Assembly: GCA_002270565.1 (NCBI GenBank)
Contig: NQMI01000054.1
Location: forward strand, 226,141-268,962
From: Stenocarpella maydis
Taxonomy: Eukaryota; Ascomycota; Sordariomycetes; Diaporthales; Diaporthaceae
Length of the DNA: 42,822 bases
Reading direction: 5' to 3'
Shown one piece after another: positions 10,303-20,815 of the stretch. Every line of letters starts with the position of its first letter. Position 1 is the first letter of the stretch. The position numbers and the translations under genes are program-made. The notes below the pieces were generated by a model. It was given only the letters and a program-made list of their open reading frames with translations. It had not been told where the DNA came from and did no database searches.

Positions 10303-11578
10303 CGTGGGGACAAACGATAGCCAAGGAATGATTGCTCAAGAAGGCAGCGAAGATGCTATTCCAAAGGTTGGTTGCTCCTTGTCGAGGAGGCAACGTAGCT
10401 GTGGGCAGAGATGAGTGACAGATAGCTGAGATGTGGTAGATCCTTTCGATCACCTTTCTGTTTGATGATGGGGGGGGGGGGATGGGTGAGGTGGAGTGTG
10501 GAGGGAGAATTGTTGTGATGGGAAAATGTGGTCGAAGTGTCCCGGGGTCGAAGTGTTATGGACTGAGGTGGGCTGCCAATTGCGTCTGGACACTACGCGG
10601 CAGCAAACGCGAGGCAGAAAAGCTCTGGAAGCTGCCACCAAGTCCAAGCCTTTTTTTTTCTTGTTTTTGAGCGGGCTGCTGCTGAGCATAAACAGCAGAT
10701 TAGAGGCCGCAGAGTTCTTGCCCCGTTTCAGGGGAAAAGCGGACTGCCCAGGCGCTCCAGATACTGTAATGTAATGCTGCACTTTCCCTTAGGAGTAGCC
10801 CTCTTTCTTTGGCCAAGAGCGACGAGTGAAAAACCAAACAGGGCGTTGCCATGAGACTGATTGGGGTCAGTGGGTATGTGTTGACTACTTGCCTGGGATT
10901 CACAGAAAACTAGCGCCCACCAGTACAGTCACCACGTATTCCTCAACTTTCCATTCGTTAGCTTTAGACCCGTGACTAACATACATTCAATCACGAATCA
11001 GAGAAGAAGCTTGGGTGTGCATTATTCACAAGGGAACAGCGGGAAGAGTGTCGTCACATTCGGTTACCATGTTTCTTGGGCATATACTTCAGGGAAACAG
11101 CATGCGTTCCCTCAGCTTTAGCTCGAAGTGACAGACTAGGTGGACTCACCATTGCACACCAAAACGGCTTCTTGTTGACGGCGAAAGCTCTCCTCTGCGA
11201 CTACCAGGTGATATGCCGATACCACCTCTCCGAGACCATTCCTGGGACTAGAGAATTGCTTCTGGGCACAAGGATTATCCAAGAACTCCCGGTTCCCGCA
11301 CCAGACCCAACGCCCTGCCCGGGAATCTCTTGTCCTAACAGAGGTGCAAAGACCAAAACACCAGTTCAAATGTGGAATTATCTCAGTATGTCTCGGGAAT
11401 CATCCACTTGGCATTAGTTCCCTGTCACGTCCTGGTCATGTAGAAAAGGGTGTTGGTGACTGCTGTCACAGGTATGTAGGTTCACGGAAACGCTTTTCTT
11501 CCGGCTTTGTTGGGCCATCAATGTGACGCAGATATATTCTGATGTTCTCCTGCCGGGGTAGTATTGTAGCTTGCCGGC
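10303..11578. other. Intergenic: PUF promoter/leader and mS33 3' flank
   Basis: Upstream of the PUF gene lies a 12-base G run (10470-10481; poly-C on the gene strand) 168 bases before its ATG, then a pyrimidine-rich stretch on the same strand. The part near 11400-11578 should be the 3' untranslated region of mS33. No other gene is supported. Confidence 0.5.
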
Positions 11579-12055
11579 CTATCTCTTCTTCCCTTTGGCA
11601 TCTGCGCAGACTGACTTTAGCTCTACATCCAGTTTGCACGGGCTTGGAACACTGACCTGGGGGGCCCTTCTTCTTCTTTGGTGCACCTTTGCCACGGGCT
11701 TTCAAGCTACAGTGTGTTAGCAAGAGTCGAGTTTTGGGCCGAGAATCCGGACGTACAAAGCAAGCGATTCTTGCCGGTCCTCTTCGTCCTCATCAACAAA
11801 TTCCAGTGCTGGTCCGAACTCCTTTTTGAGGTCCTTAAGGTCGACCATTCTCCGGGGGTAGTAGGCCGCCAGCGCAGGACCTCGTAGTCTCTGTCGCAAG
11901 ATCTTGTTGCCCATGCGAATGCCGTCAGGGTTGTAGGTCGTGGCAAAGATTCGACATCGCGTCTACAGGGCATCAGTACTGGTGGCTAGGATGGATATCG
12001 GGGTATCGGCCATTACCTGCAGGAGCTGCAGCAGCCGCTCGCGAGGGACCGACAT
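11579..12055 (-). CDS. rsm27: Mitochondrial small-subunit ribosomal protein mS33 (MRPS33/Rsm27)
   Basis: Component of the mitochondrial small ribosomal subunit. Four exons: 12055-12017, 11962-11757, 11706-11657 and 11601-11579, giving 105 residues, close to human MRPS33 (106). The protein starts MSVPRERLLQLLQ, continues into the family core RIFATTYNPDGIRMGNK and LRGPALAAYYP, and ends in the basic tail ARGKGAPKKKKGPPDAKGKKR. The last exon is only 23 nt. It is supported because reading through its donor (GTCAGT) would replace the compact lysine tail with unrelated sequence. Introns are 54, 50 and 55 nt. It is divergent from the RNase III gene, with a CCAAT box 88-92 bp upstream of its ATG. Confidence 0.9.
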
Positions 12056-12492
12056 TATGGCATGGCTTGGAGGAGCAATCGGGTGTTGCAAGACGAAGAC
12101 GGCACGCATGAAGTCAAAAGCTATCCACGCGCAAACTCTCTGATTGGCTGATTAGGGCTGTGGGGGCTGCGTGCTACTGGGGCAAGGGTTGTAGTTCCTT
12201 GTACCGCGGTACCTGCAGAACTCTCAAGCCCATCCGTAACATTACCAACCCAACCTGCTGCTCTACGGACGTATCTACCTACTTAGGCTTATCAATACCA
12301 GACCAGACTGTGACTCTTGGTCAGTCGCAAACGGGCCATTCTCATTTTACTGGAGTGACTACCATTTCAGCTCTGGTCACGCGCCTAGACTCACAGCATC
12401 ACCAGGCCGACTTCACAACCTCATATCTATTTTGGCAGGCTTGTGTTATAATCAACCAACTCGATTACCGACCTGCTTATCGTTACCTGAAG
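12056..12492. other. Divergent promoter region of mS33 and RNase III
   Basis: 437 bp between two divergent start codons. It contains one CCAAT box (12143-12147, reading toward mS33). The plus frame is open from 12160 to the RNase III ATG, but that stretch is not protein-like and I treat it as leader. Confidence 0.6.
12143..12147 (-). promoter_or_regulatory. CCAAT box upstream of mS33
   Basis: AGCCAATCAG on the minus strand, 88-92 bp before the mS33 ATG, matches the CCAATCA site of the fungal HAP (NF-Y) complex. That complex is known to control many genes for mitochondrial function. The assignment is by motif only. Confidence 0.45.
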
Positions 12493-13731
12493 ATGGGAAA
12501 ACGTCCGCGCTCAGACTTCGCCGGTGGCGAGGCTAACACCCAACCAGCCCAAAAGAAGATGAGAGCCCCTGATGCGCTGTCTCGCCTTTCAGAAAGCGCC
12601 GACGATCTCATCGAATGTCTTCAGGCTCTCAAGACTCAAGGGGGTGATCCAAACATGATTCGGCGGCTGGCCACGCTGAGCAACGACCTCTTGCCAAGCT
12701 TCAAGACTCTGGCAAAAGGACACGACAGGACTGCGGCCGAGGAGGAGACAAAGGCCGCAGAGCAGCACAACCCAACCCCTGCTGAGAACTCTCAACCTGA
12801 AGTGCCCATACTCACAGCGTGGAGGCCATCAGAAGTCGCAAAGAAGGAGCCGCCTGTCCCAGCTATCTTGGATCCGGGTTTGGAAAAGGCGTCATTTACG
12901 CACGCAGGAGCCGTCGCGGTCCATGGCGAACGGAGTTACGAGCAGTTGGAATGGCTTGGAGACGCATATCTCTACTTGATATCAACCGCGTATATCTACA
13001 TGACTTTCCCTCATCTTCCACATGGGGATATGTGCCACCTCCGCGAGGTTCTGGTGCGGAATTCTACGCTCAAGGAATACTCAATTCACTATGGATTCGA
13101 CAAGAAAGCCATTTTCCCTCAGGAATACGACGTTTCCGGCCGGCAAGGTGGTTCGAAGGCATCAGAGAAGGAGCGAGCAAAGGTCCTGGGTGACATATTT
13201 GAGGCTCACGTCGCGGCCATCATCTTGTCCGACCCAATCAGAGGAGTATCGAGGACGGCGAAGTGGCTCAAGGACCTTTGGAGCATGACTATTGCCAAGC
13301 AGATCAAGAAGAACAGCCGACCTCAACCCTCTCTGGTCGCTCCCGTGATGGGCGTCGCCCCCGTGGTGGACGGCGCGTCATCAGCTGGTCCTCAGCCCGA
13401 CACGAAATCAGCGAAACTACAGCTATCTGCAATGCTGGCTTTGGCTAACCCCCGGGTCAACATCGTGTACAAGACTATTGATGAGGGCAAACACAAATTT
13501 GACCCGTTGACCAAGCAGGTCTTGTTTACGCAGGCGGTTTTGCTGGAGGGCTATGGCGAGACAAAACAGCTGGGGACTGGAACTGCCAAGAAGAAGTCGG
13601 ACGCGAATGAAATGGCAGCGCAGAACGCACTGGAGAACAAGAAACTGATGAACACGTACAAAGAAAAGAAGCGGTTGGCTGTGGAGAGCAGGCAGGCTCA
13701 GGAGAAGGCATCCAAGGAACTGGGTTTCTAG
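12493..13731 (+). CDS. Ribonuclease III (Rnt1-like)
   Basis: Double-strand-specific endoribonuclease, expected to process pre-rRNA, snRNA and snoRNA precursors. It is a single exon of 412 residues from the ATG at 12493 (MGKRPRSDF). Residues 1-130 are poorly conserved and charged. The catalytic domain carries the signature YEQLEWLGDAYLYL at about 149-162 and GDIFEAHVAAI near 232. These supply the four acidic metal ligands of active RNase III (E and D in the first motif, D and E in the second). A double-stranded-RNA-binding domain lies at about 306-390, ending in KKKSDANEMAAQNALENK. A lysine-rich helix closes the protein. There is no helicase or PAZ domain, so it is not Dicer. The intact acids and lack of a mitochondrial presequence argue against the related ribosomal protein mL44. 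Confidence 0.9.
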   Translation: MGKRPRSDFAGGEANTQPAQKKMRAPDALSRLSESADDLIECLQALKTQGGDPNMIRRLATLSNDLLPSFKTLAKGHDRTAAEEETKAAEQHNPTPAENSQPEVPILTAWRPSEVAKKEPPVPAILDPGLEKASFTHAGAVAVHGERSYEQLEWLGDAYLYLISTAYIYMTFPHLPHGDMCHLREVLVRNSTLKEYSIHYGFDKKAIFPQEYDVSGRQGGSKASEKERAKVLGDIFEAHVAAIILSDPIRGVSRTAKWLKDLWSMTIAKQIKKNSRPQPSLVAPVMGVAPVVDGASSAGPQPDTKSAKLQLSAMLALANPRVNIVYKTIDEGKHKFDPLTKQVLFTQAVLLEGYGETKQLGTGTAKKKSDANEMAAQNALENKKLMNTYKEKKRLAVESRQAQEKASKELGF

Positions 13732-14473
13732 CTGCAGATATGCCCTCGGGCGTAATTCGGCAGTCGGATATCTGCGAACGCCCGCTCTGCATTGGCGAGG
13801 CGCTCCTGGGCCTTCTCGAATCCTAGCCCCAGCTTTGAGCTGCAGCCACTGAGTGTCCTTCAACTCGAATCCTTGCCTTGAGGTTGGGGGGGGGGGTGCA
13901 TTGTAGTTTCGTAGCAGCGTTTCTGAATTACCAGCTACGGAAAAGGCTTTCTAAAAATGTGCAGGCCAGATTGTATCGAGCACAAGATCGACTGGCCCCG
14001 TTGATGACCCGGCTGTCGCGCTTGGGGTTTTAAGGTTTGGGCGGGTGAGGTGCTTGCCCCTTCTTGGCCCACAGGCGGCCCCAATGGCCCGAAAGGTGCC
14101 GTCAGTTACCTGGGCCGAGGTCCAGCCCAGCCAGGATGGCGGTCCCGCTGATTACACGCGCCTAGCCAACACGTCGGGTCATGGAGGCATGATGCGGTTA
14201 CTCAATTGCCAATCAAACCCTCCCCCGCCATTGATGATGATACCGAGTGTAGAGCGATTGGACGTTTGACCTCTCACTGCGCCCGCGAGCCCAAGTACCT
14301 CCAGCATCGCGTCCAAACCTTCATCACCAGTTGAGAGCGCAGTTGTAGCTGCTCCGATATCCCGATAACGGGTACGCCGCTGACGACGCTCGACTCGCCG
14401 CACAGCGCCTCCTTTCTGGCATAACACACGACTGTCCTGGTGCCGTGGCGGGCACCAGCAAACAATCGCAGAC
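13732..14473. other. Intergenic between RNase III and the Atg37-like gene
   Basis: Contains an 11-base G run (13886-13896) and a CCAATCA element (14209-14215) about 260 bp before the next start codon. No gene seen. Confidence 0.5.
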
Positions 14474-15486
14474 ATGGCGGACTCAGTCGGTAGGGCCCAA
14501 CCCTTCCCGGGCGTTTCGCAGCAGGCTTGCGTCTGACGCTCAGCAATTTGGTCTAGATCGGGTGTTCGTCCATGCACTCAACACGGTCAAGAAGGTCCCC
14601 AAAACCGGGGCAGTACGGCCCCCGCCATCGGACCGTATGCGACTCTACGGCCTATACAAACAGGCGATGGAGGGTGACGTCGAGGGGGTCATGGATAGGC
14701 CGACTGCAAGCTCAGGCATGCACGGGGACGAACTGCAGAGGGAACAGGATAAGTGGGACGCGTGGGACTCGCAGAGGGGCCTGAGCCGTACGGAGGCAAA
14801 GAGGCGGTATATCGAGGCCTTAATCGAGACAATGCACAAATACGCCACAACACCGTGAGTAACGGATGCTTATCTCGACAGCATCTCGGCGCGGTTATGG
14901 CACTTTGCTAATATGGCAAATCAGAGATGCGGCAGAGCTGGTGTCTGAGCTGGAATTCGTGTGGAACCAGATCAAGAACAACAGCCCAAGCTCATCGAAC
15001 GAGTCTGCGAAACAGCTGGGCATGAGCATGGACAACAGCCCAAAAAGATTCGCCCAGCCCATGGCGGGGACCGACGGCCCCATGAAGGTGCTGAGCCCCA
15101 TGAGTGAGGAGGACGAGGCCGAGCTAGACTACCAGAGGCGCGTGGCTGCTGGTGACCCGGATGATGACGGTGAGTACGTCAAGAGGGGGGACAAGTGGTC
15201 CAAGAAGATGGAGCGGGCGATCGTACGGCTTTCCACGGAGATAGCAGCCCTCAGGGAACAAATAACGTCCGGCCGCGAGTGGAGGTCCAGGAAAGAAAGG
15301 AGCTTCAGTGCGTGGGTGAGATGGCTGCTCTGGACAGTCATGAAGCATGTCGTTGCTGATGCGCTTATCATATTCCTCGTCTTGATATGGATGCGGAGGC
15401 GGAAGGACAGAAGACTGGAGGACCACTTTCGGGCAACTGTCAAGATCGCAAGAGAGTATATTCGGAAGGTCCTGCCATCGAGATGA
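14474..15486 (+). CDS. atg37: Atg37/ACBD5-like acyl-CoA-binding membrane protein
   Basis: Three exons: 14474-14489, 14557-14854 and 14925-15486, giving 291 residues. The 16-nt first exon encodes MADSV and joins at a TAG acceptor to give MADSVDRVFVHALNTVKK, the usual start of this family; the longer upstream GTG frame is rejected. An acyl-CoA-binding domain spans about 5-105, with RPPPSDRMRLYGLYKQAMEG and the later WDAWDSQRGLS and RRYIEAL. An acidic linker and a short coiled coil (about 202-225, MERAIVRLSTEIAALREQI) follow. A single membrane helix sits at about 238-262 (VVADALIIFLVLIWM), then a basic cytosolic tail. This architecture matches Atg37 and animal ACBD5, tail-anchored-like peroxisomal proteins that bind acyl-CoA and act in pexophagy or ER contact. 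The peroxisomal location is inferred from the family. Confidence 0.88.
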
Positions 15487-16420
15487 CAAGCCCAGCAACA
15501 TGAGAAAGGAGATGTCACAAAGACGACAGTCTAAAGGGGAGCTGCAACGCGGCATTGATCGCAGACAAGCAAGCGACAGAAGGATCAGCCCAGCCGTTGA
15601 GTCAAGGACATCACCAAGCCAACGGTGTATATGCCCAAGAATGGGGCTCATTGTCTTGCTTCGGACAGACACAGCTCAGCGGATGGCGCCGTCGAGATAT
15701 GTATAGTCCGGGGCGCTGTATCCGGTCATGGTCTGGCGCTTGAAGAGTCAACCAGAGTTCCAGAACTAGCTCTGTCGAAAGACAGCGCGACGTTCTGCCA
15801 GGAAATGGTAGATGTTGTCCTCAAAGTACCATGTAGTCCTTGGACTTTCACCACTGTGGCATGAGGGAGACAAGAACATCGCATTTCCGTATTGGACACA
15901 ATAAGTTCATGATTTCCCCGGAAATGCCACTACATCGTAACTTCAACGCATTAGACCAAGATGTTGGGCATGGCCTTTTAGAATGTGTTGAACATTGTTG
16001 TAGAATATCTTGGCTCAACCATGCTTTGAGTGGGTTCTGCTTGCTTGCTGTGAGCGTCAGGCCTCATTTTTCCGACCCCTCACCACGTCCCGCAGATGCA
16101 CATGTGCATTTCCCGACCAGCTCCACATACTTTGGTTGCACCTACAACTTTTCGTTCTTGTGTCAATGTAGTCGCGAACGTCTACCCGGAACGCCCTCTA
16201 CGGCCCGGCAGCTTTCCAGGACGTCTTGAGATTGTGCCCGCAGACGGAGAGTGCGGTTGACATCCCACCTGAGTTCCCAGCCAGTGTCAGTAAATTTATC
16301 TGGGTCGACACTGCACGCGGTTCTAACAACCAAAAAGCCTCAGAGAAGGGTGCTCATAATTTACGAGACAGCCCTGCACCACGGGCAGAAACATCGCGCA
16401 ACCGGCACCTATCTAGAAAG
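15487..16420. other. Intergenic, no gene
   Basis: 934 bp. The left part is presumed 3' untranslated sequence of the Atg37-like gene; it holds TGTATATG at about 15625, one base off the UGUANAUA PUF consensus. No gene or repeat recognised in the remainder. Confidence 0.45.
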
Positions 16421-17065
16421 ATGGCCTCATCACGCAGCGGCCAGACAAGCCCCACGACACCTGGTCAATGTGATGCACCCGTGATGGCCGACCAAACCGG
16501 AGCAAAGCCGCAACTTCCCGCAGATGATGAGGTGCCTCGACTCACCCACGTCATCCCGACCATCTTCGTACCGCTCAAGGAAGACCTGTTGAAGCCGATA
16601 GAGCCGGCCAAAGACAGGGTCGGATGAATGCAGCGGATAAGGGCGAGCCTCGACGCCAACGAGATGAGAGTGCGCGAGAACATCAACTGGATCTACGAGC
16701 GCGAGGCGCGGCGCCATGTGATGGAGGCCCAAAAGTCCGGCGCGCTCTCCCAACCCCGCCGGCCAGCTGCTCTGACCTGGGAGGAGGCAGACCGGCACCT
16801 TGCGAATATCGCAGCAGGGCCGAAACCCAACGTGCCCCATCATCTTCCGCCCGAGAAGATCGACGAGTTCCAGCGCTACGACCAGCAGGGTGCTAGCCAG
16901 CTGCCACCAAACGATCTAGACCCCCACGAAAGGCTGGCTCGGGAGGTACTCGCCATCGCCCATCGTGCGGTCAGGGATATGGAGGAGTACAGCACATGCC
17001 ATATCAAAGCCATTCGCGATCAACTGGACAATAGCATCGAGAGGGAGAAGCGCGCACATGGTTGA
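16421..17065 (+). CDS. Uncharacterised helical protein with an in-frame TGA
   Basis: I do not recognise this family. One frame runs from the ATG at 16421 (good context, AAAGATGG) to 17065 and is interrupted only by TGA at 16625-16627. Before it lie 68 residues, low-complexity at first and then LTHVIPTIFVPLKEDLLKP. After it lie 146 residues, charged and helical: NEMRVRENINWIYEREARRH, a Pro-rich linker, then HERLAREVLAIAHRAVRDME and a basic end. No signal peptide, membrane helix or metal motif is seen. Coding character continues straight through the TGA, in the same frame, so the stop looks recent (CGA to TGA would suffice), is read through, or is a sequencing error. Splicing out a 45-nt stretch (GTCGGA..CGAG) would keep frame but has poor splice signals. 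Confidence 0.55.
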
Positions 17066-17867
17066 GTTGCGAGGGCTCGATGGAAGAATGCGCACGGTGG
17101 CAGTCACCTGTCCCCAAGCCACGGCACGCTTGTTGGGACTTGCACTCTGCATACCTACTGAATGAATGCATCATGCTAGTGTTCCCGACCACTGCAGCCA
17201 TCAAGTCGACTTTGTGGCTGCGTTGATGGCATCACAGCAAGTCTACGAATCTGCTTGTTGCGTTGATTTGGGCGTCGACAAAAACTGACGGGCTTGGGCG
17301 GGATGTCCAGAAAGCGCATGCCACATGGACCCATTCCGCGGAAGGTGGACGACGTATTGACAAAATCACGACGAGGACTGAGGTGTAACGACCGGCGGTA
17401 AGAGGCATTGCACATTGAGCCAGAAGCTGGCTCTCACATACTTCCAAATCGGCGTTGAATATTGATCTTGAGCACAAGATAGGGGAGAGCTCGACTGAAG
17501 CAGCCGTCCGCTTGCGCAAGACGGAGCTCAAGCTCACCTACAATAAAATGTGCCCGTGAATGAGTTGAAGAAGAAAAGAAGATCTCATTGACCGCGGCCG
17601 CCAAACAATTTGCGTTTTTATCTGGGCTGCGAGCACCAGGCCGTGCACGGGCCATTTTGGCCAGGCCCCACCAAGCTTGCCCGGCGGCCAATCGCCTTTT
17701 AGCCTTTCTAATGCGTCGGATATTCTGCCAGCGGCCAAAGATCCCCCCAGAGCAGCATAGCAGTAGCATCTTCGACGTCAACACCCCGACGACTCCCACC
17801 TGACCCCCGCCCTCCTTCTCTCCTGCCTGTCTCTTCCCCACTCCTTCTCTGCCGTCGAGACGATACG
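17066..17867. other. Intergenic; promoter of the complex I gene
   Basis: About 800 bp. It includes a CCAAT box at 17688-17692 and a long pyrimidine-rich leader (about 17790-17850), typical of highly expressed fungal genes. No other gene. Confidence 0.55.
17688..17692 (+). promoter_or_regulatory. CCAAT box upstream of nuo78
   Basis: CGGCCAATCGC lies 176-180 bp before the start codon of the complex I 78-kDa subunit. It fits the CCAAT core bound by the fungal HAP complex, a known activator of respiratory genes. Evidence is the motif and position only. Confidence 0.4.
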
Positions 17868-20398
17868 ATGCTGCGACAGACTCTGGCACGTTCGGCTTGG
17901 CGGAGTGGCAGGCGGACCGCCTCCAACACCGCCAGAGCCTTTTCCGTGACAGCTCAACGGCCCGCCGAGGTGGAGCTCACAATCGGTACGTTGCTCGCGC
18001 CGCGAGACAGCTCATGTCTGCGAATCATGTTAACAGCTCTGAAGATGGCAAGAAGGTGTCTATAGAAGGTGAGATGGCCCAATGGCCCCAATTGGCCTGG
18101 CTTTCCCTGACACTCTCACAGCTGGCTCGGCCTTGATCCAAGCGTGCGAGAAGGCGGGATCAACAGTCCCAAGGTACGTTGTCATGGCCTCCCACACCTC
18201 GGTGACCTCTCAGCTAATAGCTATTCTAGATACTGCTACCATGAGTACGAATCGACACAGTCCTCCCCCATTCCGACGACACCCAAACTTCCGACCCGCG
18301 GCTAATCGAACATACACAGGAAGTTGATGATTGCAGGAAACTGCCGTATGTGTCTGGTCGAGGTCGAGAGGGCACCAAAACCCGTAGCATCATGCGCATG
18401 GCCGGTTTCTCCCGGCATGGTCGTCAAGACCAACTCGCCGCTCGCGCACAAGGCACGAGAGGGTGTGATGGAATTTTTGCTAGCCAACCATCCCTTGGAC
18501 TGCCCCATCTGCGACCAGGGTGGCGAGTGTGACCTCCAGGACCAGTCCATGAGGTATGGAGCAGACCGTGGCCGATTCCACGAGGTTGGTGGCAAGCGAG
18601 CCGTGGAGGACAAGAACATTGGACCTTTGATCAAGACGTCGATGAACCGTTGCATTCACTGCACGAGATGCATCCGATTCGCAAACGATATCGCCGGCGC
18701 TCCTGAACTCGGATCAGCCGGCCGTGGCAACGATATTCAAATCGGAACCTACCTGGAGCAAAACCTTGACACAGAACTGTCCGGAAACGTAATAGACCTG
18801 TGTCCCGTCGGTGCCCTAACCTCGAAACCCTACGCATTCCGCGCTCGTCCTTGGGAACTCAAGAAGACAGAGACCATCGACGTTCTGGACGGCCTTGGAT
18901 CGAATATCCGGGTTGATTCCCGAGGCCTCGAGGTCATGCGTGTCGTTCCTCGGCTGAACGACGACGTCAACGAGGAGTGGATCAACGACAAGTCGCGGTT
19001 CGCCTGCGACGGTCTCAAGACGCAGCGCCTTACCCTACCCCTAGTCCGTCGGGAGGGCAAGTTTGAGCCTGCAGACTGGGAGCAGGCTCTGACTGAGATT
19101 GCTCAAGCGTGGCAGCAGAAGGCTCCCAAGGGCAATGAGTTCAAGGTTGTTGCTGGCGAGCTGACTGACGTCGAGTCTCTGGTTGCCATGAAGGAGCTTG
19201 CCAACAAGCTCGGCTCCGAGAACCTGGCACTCGACACACCTACCGGCAGCCAGCCTGTGGCTCACGGTGTTGATGTTCGATCGAACTACCTGTTCAACTC
19301 GAGGATTTGGGGTATTGAGGAGGCGGACACTATCCTTATTGTCGGCAGCAACCCGAGACATGAGGCTGCTGTTCTCAATGCTCGTATCAGGAAGCAGTGG
19401 CTGCGGTCAGACCTTCAGATTGGCGTGGTTGGCCAGACCTTCGACTCGACATTCGAGTTTGAGCACCTGGGTACAGACCTTGACGCCCTGAAGAACGCGC
19501 TGGCGGGACCCTTTGGCAAGAAGCTCTCAGAGGCCAAGAGGCCTATGATTGTTATGGGCTCTGGTGTCACGGATCATGCTGATGCCAAGGCCTTCTACGA
19601 GACCATCGGAGCTTTCGTCGACAAGAATGCCGCCAACTTTGTAACAGAGGAGTGGAATGGTTACAACGTTCTCCAGAGGGCTGCTTCTCGCGCAGGGGCC
19701 TTCGAGGTCGGATTTGTTACTCCCTCTGCCGAGGTCGCCGAAACCGTCCCCAAGTTCGTCTGGCTGCTGGGCGCAGATGAGATCAACGAAGCCGACGTCC
19801 CCAAGGACGCCTTTGTGGTGTACCAGGGCCACCATGGTGACAAGGGCGCACAGATCGCGGATGTCGTCCTCCCTGGCGCTGCTTATACAGAGAAGAACTC
19901 TACCTACGTCAACACGGAGGGCCGCGTGCAACTTACAAGAGCCGCAACATCACTGCCTGGCGCTGCCCGTACTGATTGGAAGATCATTCGGGCAGTGAGC
20001 GAGTTCCTCGGAGCTCCTCTGCCATACGACGACGTTGCTGCCCTGAGGGACAGAATGTTTGAGATCAGCCCTGCCCTGGCAGCATACGACGTTGTTGAGC
20101 CGGTGGCATTGGCCCAGCTGAGCAAGGTGCAATTGGTGGACCAGAACAAGGGCGCAAAGGCCTCTGGCACACCGCTCAAGCTCCCCATTGAGAACTTTTA
20201 CTTCACAGATGTGATCTCGCGGAGGTATGTAGGACCGCGTCCTAACATTTCCACAATTGTTACTGACGATTCCCCTGCAGCTCACCAACGATGGCCCGTT
20301 GCTCGGCTGCGAAGGCGACCGGTGACCCACGCACCAACCTGATGGCACCGGGCATGGAGGAAGACAAGCCCTTTGGACAGGTCGCTTACGGTGCATGA
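17868..20398 (+). CDS. nuo78: NADH:ubiquinone oxidoreductase 78-kDa (75-kDa/NDUFS1) subunit, complex I
   Basis: Largest electron-transfer subunit of mitochondrial complex I. Six exons: 17868-17985, 18045-18068, 18122-18173, 18230-18244, 18320-20224 and 20281-20398, giving 743 residues, about the length of Neurospora NUO78. A basic presequence (MLRQTLARSAWRSGRR) precedes a ferredoxin-like domain. The 2Fe-2S ligands are C67, C78, C81 and C95 (YCYHE, NCRMC, ASC). A His/Cys cluster motif follows, HPLDCPICDQGGECDLQD, then a 4Fe-4S set, CIHCTRC with a distal CPVG. The rest is the molybdopterin-oxidoreductase-like domain, which lacks cofactor in complex I. Exons 2 (24 nt) and 4 (15 nt) are tiny but essential: exon 4 holds C67. 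The C-terminus ends MEEDKPFGQVAYGA. A PUF-type site lies in its 3' flank. Confidence 0.96.
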
Positions 20399-20815
20399 GT
20401 CCGGTTTCTAGTGGATAGAAAAAATATCCGCGGCTTCTTGAGGCGTCTTTTGCAATTTGTGGCCCTGCTTTCACGTCTGTGTTTTGTACATATACAGGAG
20501 TAATAGGCCACTATGACCAGATCATTTCCCAAGTCCCCATTCCCCGTACGTTGTGCTCACTATGCAGCTGTACAGATCGGACGCCAGTTGACCGCCGTGT
20601 CTGATTTCCTCCTAGCCACGGCAGTAACGCCGGCCGTACGATGTGCGATGCCCACGTGTCACAGTATCGGGCCAAACTCAGCCAAGTAGTCTGCTGGGCT
20701 TTGTGAGCTACATAGTTTAGACCACCTAGATAGTCGAGGAGTTGTTGTCACTGCCTCCTGGATTGGATGAGTGTGAAGTCGCAGCACCTAGATACAGTAC
20801 TACATGAATGCCCCG
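20399..20815. other. Convergent 3' flanks of nuo78 and the Pex39-like gene
   Basis: 417 bp between two converging stop codons. It should contain both 3' untranslated regions. No gene seen; the notable element is the TGTACATA site. Confidence 0.6.
20485..20492 (+). promoter_or_regulatory. Candidate PUF-binding site in the nuo78 3' UTR
   Basis: TGTACATA, 87 nt after the nuo78 stop codon on the sense strand, fits the Pumilio consensus UGUANAUA. The PUF protein encoded at 7851-10302 has recognition residues predicting UGUAAAUA, so this mRNA is a candidate target. Motif match only. Confidence 0.45.

Noticed and set aside
12160..12492. Upstream extension of the RNase III frame
   Set aside because: Open by chance; not protein-like, and the ATG at 12493 gives a sensible basic N-terminus.
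14445..14556. GTG-initiated extension of the Atg37-like protein
   Set aside because: Eukaryotic GTG start is unlikely; splicing from the ATG at 14474 gives the family's usual N-terminus.
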